Shown here: positions 11,503 through 23,698 of the stretch, in pieces
Position numbering within the stretch: the first letter of the stretch is position 1
Layout: the number at the start of each line of letters is the position of its first letter
Assembly (NCBI GenBank): GCA_023853785.1
Contig: JAJIRX010000016.1
Span: 245,431-309,430 of the forward strand
Length of the DNA stretch: 64,000 nt
Source: Psilocybe azurescens
Lineage: Eukaryota; Basidiomycota; Agaricomycetes; Agaricales; Agrocybaceae
Direction of reading: 5' to 3'
Program-made: the position numbers and the translations under genes
The notes under the pieces: generated by a model
Told to the model about the DNA's origin: nothing
The model's database searches: none
The model's input: the letters and a program-made list of their open reading frames with translations, nothing else

Positions 11503-13318
11503 ATGAACACAACATCCCCATCATTGCTTCCCCAGTCGATGAATGAGATGATCCATGAGCTGCAGATTATACAATTCACTAGAGCTTTTAGAGGTGAGCT
11601 AAGAGCAATCAACATCGTGGATCTGCTCTCAGGATTTCCTCGTTACTTACGGTTAACCGCTCTCCAGTGTCCGCTGTGTGCATCATTCTATACGACTATA
11701 GTGAGCAGTTGAACTAAACTAATAATTTGGCAATTATAACTCTTGGATAGTCATCACCTTCGACCAAGAGGCAAGTCGACTCATTTTAGATATAACGCCT
11801 ATGATGATGACGTCCGTATGAACATGCCAGATATCCTTTCTCTGGGTGAGTATTATTTTTATTTATTACAGATATTCTCACTGAGTACGCATTGCCTCTA
11901 TCTCTATCAAGAACATGCGCTTCAGTTTTGTGAAATTATTGTTCTTCTTGGTTAGTTTAGTATTTTAATATTGTAAAAGATACTGATCACGGAGTCACAG
12001 AATCGATATTACTTCGTCGGAGGATCCGCGTGAGTCTCATTCTTTACATACATCTCAACCACCTTCGCATAATATGAATGACACTTTCACTAGGATTGCA
12101 ATATATGGTATGCTATAAATACAATAAGCGCCTATATCCGCTGATGATACTGTTACACATAGCGTTCTTCTTTCCCAATGTTGATGACAAAGTATGTACA
12201 GAGCCATCAATCACCACATGGGCATATTTAACTTCTTTCCCCCTCAGTTGTAATGCTTCGATAACGGTTAGGCTACGATATGGAGTACTGATACCGTCAT
12301 ATCACTTTAAATTTGTACCTGTGAGTTTAAAGTCAATCCAAGTCTTCAATGTCAATACCCTCAGCTGACAGCAATTCGAGGTCTACGATTTATGAACTTG
12401 CAGGGCTGGTCGAGTTTTGTAGGAGCTGTACTCGCACAAGGTGGGCCGATACGGGACATGGACTGGTATTCTTGGGGCCTGACCGAAATTTTACCCTACT
12501 CAAATCACAGCGATTTTGCAGGTTCGACTCTACGCACTGTTTTCCAAGAGCCGGAGACTATTGGCATACATGGTACCTCTCTACATAATCTCCATCGTTG
12601 CTTCTATGGCTGTGGTGGAGACAGCTGCCCACCAGATTAAAATAGGTGAGGCTGGTCCTGCTCCGCCGTTCGCGATCATGCTTCACAGCATATGATTACT
12701 GCTAGATCATACCGTCCGTGCTGTTGCGATCCCCGGAGGAAACTTTTGCGCTGTGTTAAACATCCCACGCTACATATTCGCATTTTGGATACCCGCATTT
12801 GCATTCGAGTTGTTCTTGTGTGCACTGGCCATCGTGCGCGGGATTTGGTACTTCAAATGCTACGGATCGGATTATTCCACTGGCGTACGTTTGGTTAATA
12901 TCCTGGTTCGAGACTCGATTCTATACTTCATAGCGTAAGTGTTTCGACATATATACCCCAGCATACAATGACCAGCGTATATTGTAGAATGGGAATTACA
13001 TACCTGGCCTGTATGGTGATCTGGATAACTGACCTGGTAAACCAATTCAAGCATTACCTATTTGATTAATTTAACGAGTTTTACAGGAACGTTTTGATGC
13101 CCCCTAGGGTTTTCAGTCGCTATGTCATCTACTTTATGCAATCGTATGATATTGAAAGTTCACGAAATCCTTGGCGACAGCGATGGAAAAGTGGAGTCAA
13201 GAAAGTTACCCACCGTCTCTGGGTGAACTATTGGGCGTGCAAGGAGCGTAAAATACTGGTTTTATCTCGTTACCAGCGGTGGATTGTGTATACAATGATA
13301 TTCTCCCATGCTATATGA
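11503..13318 (+). CDS. DUF6533-type seven-helix membrane protein
   Basis: This multi-exon gene encodes a predicted multi-pass membrane protein of the type common in mushroom genomes. Exon 1 starts at ATG 11,503 and ends at a GT near 11,595; the next exon gives VCIILYDY, and the one after continues IITFDQEASRLI. That LYDY-(2-4)-TFDQE region is the usual N-terminal signature of this family. A later exon (about 12,760-12,933) gives FWIPAFAFELFLCALAIVRG and LVNILVRDSILYF, matching the family's helix 5 and the helix 6 boundary; MGITYLACMVIWITDLVN near 12,990 fits helix 7. The last exon (13,089-13,318) is a cytosolic tail ending in a stop. Ligand and role are unknown. Central exon borders were not all resolved. 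Confidence 0.65.
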
Positions 13319-13404
13319 CATAGTGTGCATACCCCATGAACGCAGTGTTCCACATCCTTATTTTACTTGGTATATCGCGCCATCAGTGCTTTGCACTAGC
13401 AAGC

Positions 13405-14790
13405 AGAAAAATAAAACAAGGAATACATCGTTACCAAAGCTCAGAACATAATTCAGAACCACAACGCGAGGTCATGTACAAATGCGACGAGCATCAGATT
13501 GAAAGAAGCCTCGGCTCGCTCACCTCGCTATAACATTTATCGCACCTAGCTTGCTTTGATTCAGAGAAAGTGGTTCAATGAATGCTTACGGAAATGAGGT
13601 GCGTGTTCGTGTCAACATTGACGTCAGAAAATGGGCCCAGAGGCGCACGCTCGCCTCCATTAGAAATGGTGTTCATCTTGGGAAAGAGGCGAAAATGTGC
13701 GGTCAAATTCACGGTACACGATACCCGACAATGCTTCCGCCCAAGAGGCCCCAGCTTCCGTCGCAACGACGTACAGCGAGAGGGGGACGATCGAACGCTC
13801 TCAGAACATGGCGGAGAGTGATGAAGTCATCGCACGCTTTGGCGTTGTTATCAGGTCGATGATATGAAGAGCGTTTGTTCTGCGTGTGAACGAACTGCAG
13901 AGAATGGCCACACAGTAAGTGCCATGGCCGATTGACCTCCGGGAAACGACATAGAACGTCAACTCTCACTAATATGGGGCAGCGTAATCCATTGGAAGCA
14001 GGAGAAAGACAGATGAACATCAGAAGTTCAACATCCAACGTTCAAGACGTATAAAACAGAAGCCTTATCAGCAGATGAACACTGGTAGTATTTGCATAGT
14101 ACAGAGATCGGCCAGACGAGACAGGCACCATAGTGTATTGAGGCAAAAAAGAGGGGAAGGAAAAAGTCGTGTTAGGCATGCCGGAGAATAAGCGTAACTT
14201 GGTATCCAAGGAGGTGGAGAATCAGTCGACTGTCTGTGTCTGCGAATGTAATTGAAAAGAACCGCCTACGACTGCACCTTGATATTATCGATCAACATGG
14301 GGGTCCCCTGCAGGGAGTTGTCTTTCAGGAAATTACTGTGAAGTTTGCATCGAGGGGTATGGGGAAGACGCTGCAGTTAGAGGTTGAGTTTGAGAGACAT
14401 CTGGCATATTTACACCCCGTGCGAACTTCCGATTCCGTATCCTGCTGCATCGGATCGGCACGCGATGCCCGTCATGGAGAATTCTGTGCAAGAAATTAGA
14501 ATAAAGAAGAAACATTGCACTGTGTCGAGTTTTCTTTCATCGCAGTGTACGGCCCGTACATCCATCTAGGTAGACTGGCGACCGGCGCTCAGCGCTCAGC
14601 GCTTATGTGAGGATGTGAAACCCTCAATATAAGGAAACACGTGGTCTGACACCCAATTTACCGACAATTTCGACCTTCTTTTCCGATTTTAGTCCCATGG
14701 GCTACTCAGTATCACCCATGATGTAGGACAGGCTAAGATTATCGGCGGATCCTGACCTGCGAAATAAACCGCAGTCAGCTCCTTCTCACG
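13405..14790 (+). repeat. Dispersed repeat R1, copy B (longest plus-strand copy)
   Basis: Homologous along its length to the inverted copy at 31,110-32,640, and in its first half to 6,605-7,350. Landmarks in order are 'aacaaggaatacatcg' (about 13,418), 'gcacctagcttgctttg' (about 13,540), 'gggaaagaggcgaaaatg' (about 13,680), 'cgacgtacagcgag' (about 13,762), 'ggtatggggaagacg' (about 14,355), 'gtcatggagaattc' (about 14,473) and 'cccatgggctactcagtatc' (about 14,695). An AATAAAG lies near 14,499. No known transposon protein is encoded and no terminal repeats were found, so the class is unknown. Confidence 0.8.
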
Positions 14791-15011
14791 AGATGACTTA
14801 CCCGCAGGCGAGTATTTTCATTCGTTCTAGAATCACTGTGAATTCCAATGTCTCATCGCCAGTGTGTTGTGCGCCCGTGCCTTGAGCTGCGGCCTTTTAA
14901 CACTTCTGTCATTGGAAGTTGAAAGTCTGTAAATATGACTTTAGTATACGTCGGAGAAAATAAGATAATTAACTTGGTAAAAAAAAACCGTGGAAAGCTC
15001 AGTGCCAATCT

Positions 15012-15350
15012 ATGCAAAAGAGCGTCAAAATTGCAGTGCCCGTGCCAATAACAAAGGGAACCTACGGAGTTGGTAGAGATATAACCGTTTCCCTTGGTAT
15101 TCTTAGTTTGCATTTTGTGCCAATTTCCCTCTTCACTGCAAAGGCATTTGATGCCAAGTACCCCAATCCCTCCTTTCGTGCTGAGGCCGAGACATATTTA
15201 CCAATTGTGCCAGACTTCCTAAATGATGCATCCAGAGCAGGACCTCACGTTGTCCAATCAACATATACTAGGGCCGCAGAGTTTTCTCTGAAGTTTGCGG
15301 TTAGGGTATGGGATAAGAAGTCCACAGTACCACCGGCACATAATCACTAA
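15012..15350 (+). CDS. Unknown-domain protein, partial; paralogue of 18,093-18,683
   Basis: A 112-codon frame contains FLNDASRAGPHVV followed by TYTRAAEFSLKFAVRVWD. The same sequence, with conservative changes, recurs downstream of the NACHT gene at 18,108-18,215 (about 70% identical DNA by eye). The upstream part (ITVSLGILSLHFVPISLFTA) has no counterpart in the second copy. The frame stops soon after the shared block, whereas the second copy continues for about 150 more residues, so this copy is truncated or interrupted. No family is recognised. Its position beside a NACHT gene suggests one ancestral unit that was partly duplicated. Confidence 0.5.
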   Translation: MQKSVKIAVPVPITKGTYGVGRDITVSLGILSLHFVPISLFTAKAFDAKYPNPSFRAEAETYLPIVPDFLNDASRAGPHVVQSTYTRAAEFSLKFAVRVWDKKSTVPPAHNH

Positions 15351-16022
15351 GATATCATCTGGGATGCCTTTGATTTGGACTTTGAACATGAGACACTGGT
15401 TCGGATGTATTAGGGATTTTTTTGGCGGGTTCCCGTTGGATGATGTATTTGGGTTACATGCAATAGCAACTTAACATGGGGCTCAAGACTGCATCGATTA
15501 TCGTCGCTGTGTGAACAGTGTCTCTGTAGGGCCTCAGCTCACTGTTGATCGTCATCAAACGATCACATATGGATCGCTCATCGTAGGATTGCAATGTTAA
15601 ATAGTTGACAGAATTGACAATGGTTTACGAGCCAATAGAATTCGCAGCCATTTTAGTCGTCTCCCCCAATTCGGCGAACGACTTGTGGACATGGAACAGG
15701 TTCTACATGGGTTCTTCCATACTTTGACAACCGGTCAGTGCCTGCGGCCCGATAGAGATCCAACAGTTGAACAACGCTCGCATCGGTCCTAAAAATAACA
15801 AACTGGCTGTGCGTGTGAAGAAAAGCAGTAATGAAAGACCATAAGCATGTCAAGTATGCCACTCCTCATCTTCACAGCTTTTCAAGTCATCTTGTCGTGT
15901 ATTCATTGCTGTCCTTCACGAATCAGAAAGCATCTGCTCTTTGACTTTCACCAAGATCTGAGGAGCGCACTGGATTCCCATTCCTCCTCACTCAGTTATA
16001 TCACATACTAATTGCTTGTGCG

Positions 16023-18072
16023 ATGTTTGAACATTCAAACAATATCTTGATAAATGGAGGAACGTTTACCGAGTGCCATCATGCTCAATTGTCCGAAGGT
16101 ATGTGACTCGATCAGTCTCTGTCGGTTATCCTCACATACAATCAATGCATGAGTGCAGCCATGAAACGATTGATGGAGGCGTCATCTCTCGGGGCGCTCT
16201 ATAACTCTGGCGAGCGATTCGATCCTCCCAAATGCCACCCAAACACTCGGACTGCCGTCCTTCAGAAACTCATTAATTGGTTTGTTGGAAAGTTTGGATG
16301 GGATAACTTGGTGCTTTGGCTGTATGGTCCGGCAGGCGCAGGCAAATCGGCAATTGCGCAGATTTTCGCAGAACGATGCGCCAAGCAGAATGCTCTCCTT
16401 GCCAGTTTCTTTTTCTCTAGGTTAGATATCAGGCGAAACAACGAAGGGGCTTTTGTGGCTACGTTGGCCTATCAGTTATGGTTACGCATTCCTGAATCTC
16501 GGCCAATAATCGAAGTAGTTATTAACAACAATCCGGCAATTTTTCAGCTCAATTTCGATACTCAATTTCGTACATTGTTCCTCGATCCTCTTCTTCAGCT
16601 TTCCAGTACCGGGCACTTCACATCTGCGACACCGTTTCCCAGACTAATCATCATAGATGGTCTCGACGAATGCAATGGAGCGGATGTTCAGAACACCATT
16701 TTAAATACCATCTTGAATGCATTCCAACGCCATCGCTCAGCTCTCCCCTTCAGGCTTCTCATTGCCAGCCGACCAGAGTATCACCTCAATAGCTCATTCT
16801 CTGTCCCCCTATGCACACTCTGACTTTTCATCTTGCCCTCGACGACACATACCGGCCAGACAAGGATATCAGGCTATATCTGACAGACTCATTTCGTGAC
16901 ATACGAGAGATGCACATCATACGCACCCATCTTCCGGATTCATGGCCATCAGAGGAAGACATCGCAAAATTAGTCGCAAAATCATCAGGTCAATTCATCT
17001 ACGCAGCCACGGTCATCAGATATGTGTCGTCTCCTCGACATAATCCACTCAATCGCCTCGAAGTCATTCAAGGCCTGCTTCCAGTCAATGACGATAGACC
17101 ATACGCACAACTTGATGCTCTATATATCAATATCCTTTCTAATGTGGAAGATGTCAAAACAGTTTTGCAAATTCTCGGGGTTGCTTTTGTAATAACCAAA
17201 AATAAATATCATTCCGTTGAACCTCTGGCGGTTAATGAACTGGAAGAGTTTATGCAACTTACCCCGGGCACTGTTCAGCTCCTCCTCATTGATCTATTGT
17301 CGGTTGTGGATGCCTCAGACAATAACAAGCCCATCAAATTTCTTCATGCTTCGTTCAGTGATTTCCTTGTCGATCCCACCCGGTCTCGTCAATTTTTCAT
17401 TGATCCCAGTAAAAGCCATGAGGAAGCTGCCAATTTCTGTATTTCTGCCATTGAATGTAAGAATTGATCACTCTCTTACAAATTTATTTCTGAACCTCGG
17501 TTCATTTCGCATATAGCATTCCACATGGGGACATGGCTGCCAGATCTTGCGTACCGGTCACTCTCGAGTCATCTTGAACTGGCAGGCCCTCTGCATGACA
17601 ACGCCACTCTTCGGGGGAAGGTTTTAAAGGTGCCCTATGTTCAGAAATGGAGACTTTATGAGGCCATATTAAAGAACGGACCATCAAAATATCGCAGCTT
17701 TTCAATTGAGGCTCCTGCAATGTTTCTACGATTTTTGCAAACGTCGGTATGTCTAATTTTTGTAAAGATATTAGAATCAACGTATTTTGACTCCAAATAA
17801 AGCAATTTAACCAAACGGAAGAGCTTTATCTCCACCATCGAGGTATCATGGATCAGATATTATACGACTCCCTGGAAAAGATTCCTGCGAGCCCTTCTCT
17901 GGCTTTTTGGACTGCCGTCAGTGCTGGCAGGATACTCGAATATAATCCACAGGTCTCTTTGGGGACATTTGTCGCTCTTTCATCCTCATCAGCACCCGAC
18001 GTCTGGGCTGACGTGCCCAGTTTCTCCTTTTTGAATTATTCGGTCATATCAAGCAGGGCAACGCAGGGCTAA
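16023..18072 (+). CDS. NACHT-domain NTPase (STAND family), frame broken
   Basis: Exons 16,023-16,098, 16,159-17,456, 17,517-17,746 and 17,803 onward are joined by GT-AG introns of 56-60 bp. The short first exon encodes INGGTFTECHH, a common start for mushroom NACHT proteins. Residues 82-89 are the P-loop GPAGAGKS; Walker B is LIIIDGLDE at about 188-196; SRPE (sensor region) follows. A helical arm with KFLHASFSDFL is typical of the region after the NACHT core. Such proteins act as signal-transducing switches, in fungi often linked to non-self recognition or programmed cell death; that role is inference here. The frame shifts at the C5 run 16,805-16,809, where one extra C would restore it. Exon 4 may instead splice at 17,952 to 18,020, fusing this gene to the next module. 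Confidence 0.8.
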
Positions 18073-18092
18073 CTGCTACTCCATATCTATGG

Positions 18093-18683
18093 ATGGTGAC
18101 AGAATTTCTAAATGACCCGTCACGAGCAGGACCGCACGTTGTAGATCAATTAACGTATACTGCGGCTGCGGTGTTTTCGGTGGAGTTTGCAGTCAAGGCT
18201 TGGGATGGGGCAAAGTACATTTCTCCACACCCTTATAGAAGCGAACAGTGGAACTTCGTCTGGGATGCTTTTGCATTCATGTTGTCGAAGGCCGGGTACT
18301 CGGCTGAGCTAGTCAATATGCTTAGCCCACAGGACCTTACCATCAATCTAGGAAGACCGAGCGCCAATGTGCGTCATCGAGTACAGACCCTGTTTGTGGC
18401 AGTCCGCAACTATTTGCTGACATACAAAGGGTCGAGTCCTTCACCATTGAAAATTACCATTAACTGGACAGAATGTCCAAGTGACTCAAGCGACTATGTT
18501 GGTGATTGCTTCACGGTCGATGACCTAAACGATAACACCAGGATACACCGAAGTGCTTACATCGATGAATCCATTCTTCTGAGCGACGAGGGTATGCAGG
18601 AACAGGCAGGGAAAAAGCGAACGGCCATGTGGGAATACATAATTTGGGCGTACGCGTATATTCGGAGGGTAATGTACTGTTAA
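18093..18683 (+). CDS. Unknown-domain protein or C-terminal module of the NACHT gene
   Basis: A 196-codon frame opens with EFLNDPSRAGPHVV and shares this block with the fragment at 15,012-15,350. The frame is open upstream to about 18,020, where a possible splice acceptor (cccag) sits; a donor after NPQ at 17,951 would put it in phase with the NACHT protein. It may therefore be the C-terminal domain of one fusion protein, or a separate gene. The later part includes NLGRPSANVRHRVQTLF and a Ser/Asp-rich segment, and ends YIRRVMYC. It has no recognised family. Confidence 0.5.
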   Translation: MVTEFLNDPSRAGPHVVDQLTYTAAAVFSVEFAVKAWDGAKYISPHPYRSEQWNFVWDAFAFMLSKAGYSAELVNMLSPQDLTINLGRPSANVRHRVQTLFVAVRNYLLTYKGSSPSPLKITINWTECPSDSSDYVGDCFTVDDLNDNTRIHRSAYIDESILLSDEGMQEQAGKKRTAMWEYIIWAYAYIRRVMYC

Positions 18684-18689
18684 CGTGCA

Positions 18690-20630
18690 AGGGAAATGCG
18701 ATAGCGTAGAATGTACCCCAATATGGGGAAACTAATATTTGACCCCGATGGACACCGGCCGAGTCACTGAGACCATAGGTCCTGGGTAGACGTTGACCCC
18801 AATAAGCCGAAGAGTGGCCTCCGATTTGATCATCTGATTATATTCGCATCCACGAGTACATGGCTTCAATATTCACATTAGCGACAGCTCAATGTCTCAC
18901 ATCAACATATGAGCGCATGTCGCATGCTCGACCGTACATTCACAGCCCTAACCTCGAATTGGGGATCACCATTCAGACTGAAGGCTACTGGCTGAAGGCT
19001 GGTGTGCTCGGTTGTAAGCCTGGCGCCCCAGGCTTACAACCGCCCCCTTGTATTATCTTATCTTCTACATCTACGTACATGTGACCGCGATCCACAACCT
19101 TTTCTTTCGGCAGCGACTACTGCTTTTCTCTTTCTTTACGCATCGCACACATTTGTAACCCAGCCAATCGTTCAATGGATATCTCGTCGTCTTGTCATGT
19201 TCCGCGTGACTCCCAGTGAACTATGTGAAGACAACTTTCATTGGTCCTCTCTTCTCCTCTTCTCTTCAGAGTCACTTCACAGTTACTTGCATCACACGCG
19301 CGAGCGCGAGCATTTAATCAATGAAACAATATATTTTATTCATTCAAATCGAATAACAAACAAGGTATCTGTATCATAAAATTTCGCTATATAGCTATGT
19401 ATGTATGAATTTTATCTACAGTGCCAGAACGAGAAAACGCTTCCGGCTCGTTTTCGTCGGTCGCCTGCCTGCCAGTCTGTAATATGTAAAGATGTGGGTC
19501 GTTATCATGTATTAAATTTTCTTTATCATCTTCGTTGTGTTCCCTCGAATCAAATCTCAAATCGGCGTCGGTCTTAGCTTCTGGATAAGATCGTCACCTC
19601 ACCAAGAGCAAACAGCGAACATAGGAGAGAAGAGAAAGCACGAGAAAAATGGGTAGTATGGTGCATGGCCTGCATATGGTGGAATAATTGTCGTGATATC
19701 CAAATCGTGTGTGGTGCGTAGCGCGTAGTTAAAGAATAGGTGGAAATGTAGAAAGGAGGCATAAGAAGGCCCACAGCGTGCTCGAATGTAATAAAATCCG
19801 AACGGCGGGATCTTTAGGTGTCATGCGGAGCACGAGGATAGGGGTGCGGATGCCGCGTCAAGCGCATGAGTGTGGGCGAGCATAAGATACAGGTTATCTT
19901 CAGCGTCGTCGGGACATCGAGAATCGATACGGTATTCGTCGGAGGGAGGGGTGATTGCAGTCGCTTCATTCGTTTGGTATTTCTTCTAACACGGAGAATC
20001 GTGATAATGATGAATAGGGGAAAGGAAGGACACTGGAGGATTAGATGGATGGATGGATTGACGGTGTGTTCCAGCGTGTATGATGCTTTCGGATGCGGTA
20101 TTGGTGGGTTGGGAAGTGAAAAGAAAAGAAAAAAAGTAAAGGTGAAGGTGAAGGTGAAAGGCAGTAGAAAAATAGGCGGTGAAAAATAAATAGCGTAAGG
20201 GAAGGTAAAAGTGCAAAGAAAATGGAAAGATGTGAAAGTTGCAAGTTGAAAATAACAAATGGGAGCTTGAGAACAAAGTGAAAACGCAGAAGAAGGGGTG
20301 GAAATTAAAATGTCGGATACTGGAAGAGACACGATAAAGGGAAAGGGAAAGGGGCGGGCGGGGGCGGGAGGGAGAGATAAGCGGGAGTAGGGAGGATGTG
20401 AACATAAAGAAACTAAATACCAAAAGCTCAGAAATCCATCTCCGTTCAAAACAGCATACAACGCATGCACCAATCATCACGCAAGTCCACGCCCAAACCC
20501 CTCAATAATCCATCCCGGCATACCAATCCATAGCCGACGACGGGTCATACTCTTCTTTGCATCTTCTGCTTGCAATGCTCACTATCCTCATCTATAGCCT
20601 ATGCATACGCCCTCTGCCCGCCCCTCAAGC
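18690..20630. other. Intergenic; no supported gene
   Basis: Contains a perfect hairpin at 19,010-19,041 and a purine-rich stretch at about 20,100-20,400, which on the minus strand is pyrimidine-rich 3' flank of the gene ending at 20,637. I see no gene. Confidence 0.4.
19010..19041. other. Perfect 14-bp inverted repeat with 4-nt loop
   Basis: GGTTGTAAGCCTGG (19,010-19,023), loop CGCC, and the exact complement CCAGGCTTACAACC (19,028-19,041). It is not followed by a T-run. It could be a cruciform, a processing hairpin or a transposon footprint; there is nothing nearby to decide. Confidence 0.8.
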
Positions 20631-20636
20631 CATTCA

Positions 20637-21110
20637 CTAGTCCGTTTTTTCCAGGGACGGGAGCCCGAGGTGGATCATGCGCATCTCGCGCTCGACTTTG
20701 TCTATCATCCGCCTGTCTTCTTCTTCTTCTTCTCTTGATTGCTCTTCATCCGATGCACGTTCACCACGGGACTCCTCGAAGAGCTGCACATCAAGCTCCG
20801 CCTCTGGTACACCCTGCAACCTCAAAAATTCCTTCAGCTGGATCGCGAGGCGCGCGTCTTGCACTTCGAGCTCTGCAATGCGCTGTTTGCGCTCCGCGGA
20901 GGAGAGGGTGCTGTTGAAAGAGGAGAGGATGTGATCGGAATCCTTGGCGGTAGCCGAATCTTCGTCCTCGACGAGGAGGAAGCGGTCAAAGCGACTCAAC
21001 TTCTGATTCGAAGAACAAGCGACGTGTATTCTGAATTCAAGATCCGCGGTGACAGTTCGAGCTTCAAAATCAAATCCGAGGCCAAAATCGCTGTCAAAGT
21101 CAACGTCGTG
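20637..21110 (-). CDS. C-terminal exon of an unknown acidic coiled-coil protein
   Basis: An open frame of about 158 codons runs from a splice acceptor (ctag) at about 21,111 to a stop at 20,637. It begins with an acidic, aromatic segment (DVDFDSDFGLGFDFEA) and continues with a heptad-like helical stretch (SAERKQRIAELEVQDARLAI, then LKEFLRLQGVPEAELDVQ) and an acidic region with EEEEEDRRM. No upstream exon was securely identified, so this is a partial model. Base use and length argue for a real exon rather than chance; the function is unknown. Confidence 0.55.
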   Translation of the reverse strand, partial: HDVDFDSDFGLGFDFEARTVTADLEFRIHVACSSNQKLSRFDRFLLVEDEDSATAKDSDHILSSFNSTLSSAERKQRIAELEVQDARLAIQLKEFLRLQGVPEAELDVQLFEESRGERASDEEQSREEEEEDRRMIDKVEREMRMIHLGLPSLEKTD

Positions 21111-21129
21111 CTAGTGTACCGTTGACGAC

Positions 21130-22132
21130 CAGGAGCAGGTCTATATTTTGCTTAGAAATCGTGATCTCAATGGGTGTTAGGGGGCCTTGGCACCGCTTCT
21201 CAAATACGTGACGGACCTTTGCATTAGATTGGATTACGGTTATCGCATTTCCATGACTTATTCATGTTTTCTTCCTTACGTTCTGAACCAAATATTATAG
21301 CCTCAAATGATTTTGTTTAGTGGGTATTACTGAGCATAAGTACAATCTAGAAATCCAAAAAGATGAAGATGAAGACTGGACGGCTCAGTGGTGCACCATT
21401 GAATGCTTTGGGCCATCCAAGGGGGAATTACCTCCCTCGGCATCAAGGCAGGGACTTGGGCCGGATCCGGGACTCCACCGCAAAACATAATCCACGACAC
21501 AGCCTTCGTTTTCTGTTCCTTGCTCAACCACTACTTGTGTCTCTTGCCTTCGCATTATCACTCTCTTGTCCATGGATGTCTTGTAGCTTCACCAGCCAAC
21601 TCCTCCCAGCCTACAAATACCTTTCTATCTTCGGCTCAATCCCATCCAAACCTGCAGTCTTCAAAGAGTATTCTAGAACACAGCATGTGTTTGCTGGCGA
21701 AGTTGGGCTATTATGTGTACGTACTCAGCCTTTTGCACATGTCTATGCTGAGTTCTGGGTCTATTTAGCCACTGTTAATCACCGCATACAATGTGATGAC
21801 CGAGCTTTTTGTGTGGTCAACGAAGCTCAGAATATGCCTCTAACACGTACACTGGCTTGTTCAGGTGTCCCGGACTGCAACGAGGATGGATCTGGTGCTC
21901 GTGGTGCCTGGTAAGCCTTATTTTTATTGTCCAACGTTTCAAAGGTTCTCATCGGTATCCACAGATGTTGGCTTTTTCCTGTGGAACAGCGATAGCACAT
22001 TGAATAACTCTTGTGAGTAGCATGATTCACAAAAGCTTTAAATCCTGTAACAGCTAAATTTATTTGGCCGTTGTGCCCCTGCAGTCCTCCCTGCTTAAAC
22101 TGCAACTTGTTACTTCCCCACCAATATCGACA
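21130..22132. other. No supported gene
   Basis: Several overlapping frames of 60-180 codons on both strands between 21,363 and 22,105 contradict each other and lack motifs. Some of this may be 5' flank of the transposase gene that starts at 22,133. Confidence 0.35.
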
Positions 22133-23698
22133 ATGTCAAGTCATAACCGGAACCCAATGGGTAAAAATCAGCATCCTCCCGTTCGTAAGTCTAGCTTGCG
22201 GTTTTAGCTGTAATATATTGTGCTTATGCAAATCTTTAGTAAAAGCCGACGACCCTGCTTTGAAGGCTGCTCTTGAGAAATACCATCGACAAGGCCTGAC
22301 GTCCAACATCAGGATTTCCGCACTCCTTAAAGCTGACCACAACATTGACATCAAGTTAGTATCTTATCTTTATCTCGTCAAACTCACCTGTGTGATACTT
22401 CTATTCTCTAGGGACTCTGCTGTTAAGCGCCGCCGCAAGGAGCTCAACCTCATGGGCAGTCGTGTCACCACCGCCACCATACCCTACGACGAAGCTCTTC
22501 AGCTTATTCTTTCGCGAAATGGATGCAGACATCAGCAAAGGCCGTGGCCTTGCCAATATCAAGAAAACGCATTGAATTTGACGATGGGGTACACCTTACC
22601 CGTGACTTTATATCTGAAGTCATGCATGCTTTCGATCCTAAAGGCTTTGACCACCGAGAACCTGGGTCCAAGAAGATAATTCGCGTGAAGAAAAATCCCC
22701 TCGGCATACATGAGCGCTGGGCAGGTGATGGCCATGACAAGTTATATTCGATTGGTTTTCCCATATGGGCAGTTGTAGATGATGCAACTGCTAGGTGGCT
22801 GAATGCTTGGGTTGTACCGAGTAACCGCATGGGAAGTGTTATTGCTTATCTGTTTCTTTGTCTTGTCGAAGACATTGGAGGTCAGTCATTCTAGTGATTT
22901 TACTGTTTGAATATTATCTCACTCGATAAATATCTTAAGGCCTTCCTTTGGAATTCTCAACGGACTGCGGTTCGGAAACAACACAAATATATGGTATTCT
23001 TACTGCGCTAAGGTCTTTATGTCATTTCAATATCGTAAGCCAGTTACTAACATTTTTTCTTTTGTTTCAATGTAGAGAGATGTTTCATTCTGATATTGAC
23101 CCTTTATTACTTCCTGCCCACCGTTATGTTCGCAGTATACATAATATTGGGATTGAGCGCTCCTGGCTTCGCTTGAGGCTTGAGTTTGGGAACAATGCAG
23201 TACTTGCATTCCGAAGTGGCATTGAGGATGGAATTTACAATTCCTCAGACGCAAAGCACTAGTATGTTTTGTTTCTTTTCAAGATTTATTAACAGCTGAT
23301 CTGACAGTTTTCCCTGGTATCCTTTAGTGAACTCTGTCAATGGATTTGGCCGAAGCTCCTCACGTCAAGAGCTTTCAGCTTTTGTTGAGTTCAGAAATGG
23401 TGTTCGAATGCGTAAGGACAAGAATAAGCCAGGCCCATCTGGTTATTCACGCAATGAGGCGTTCAGCCTCCCGCATTTGTGGGGTGGTGTAAATTGCTTA
23501 CTTCCGCTACCAGAAAATGGTCTCGCAATTATCCAAGCATTGAAGGAGGCCCTTGGTGGCCCCTCATTACTTGAGTTTGTGACGCCTGAGTTTGCTCAAC
23601 AAGCAGAGGCAGCATATGAGGAGCTCGGCGTAACTCATTTGACAATGGAGAATGTCTGGCTTGTATTTTGTGATCTTTTGCCCATGATAACCATCTAG
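22133..23698 (+). CDS. rve-type (DDE integrase core) transposase of mushrooms, frame broken
   Basis: Exons at 22,133, about 22,247-22,354 and about 22,412 onward encode an N-terminal helix-turn-helix-like region (KRRRKELNLMGSR) and then the integrase-like core. Core motifs are GDGHDKLYSIGFPIWAVVDD, STDCGSETT and IERSWLRLR, which supply the likely D, D and E. The C-terminal block has FRNGVRMRKDK and SRNEAFSLPHLWGG, typical of these Agaricomycete proteins. Introns at about 22,881-22,940, 23,012-23,076 and 23,262-23,325 are canonical. Single-base shifts occur near 22,515, near 22,563 (after 'aagaaaa') and near 23,368, so as read it is not one open frame. The alpha-kinase gene starts 244 bp downstream in the same direction. 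Confidence 0.75.

Noticed and set aside
19814..20480. Minus-strand frames of 164-219 codons rich in Phe/Pro/Ser/Leu
   Set aside because: Low-complexity pyrimidine tracts of the 3' flank give long hydrophobic frames by composition; there are no motifs and two frames overlap.
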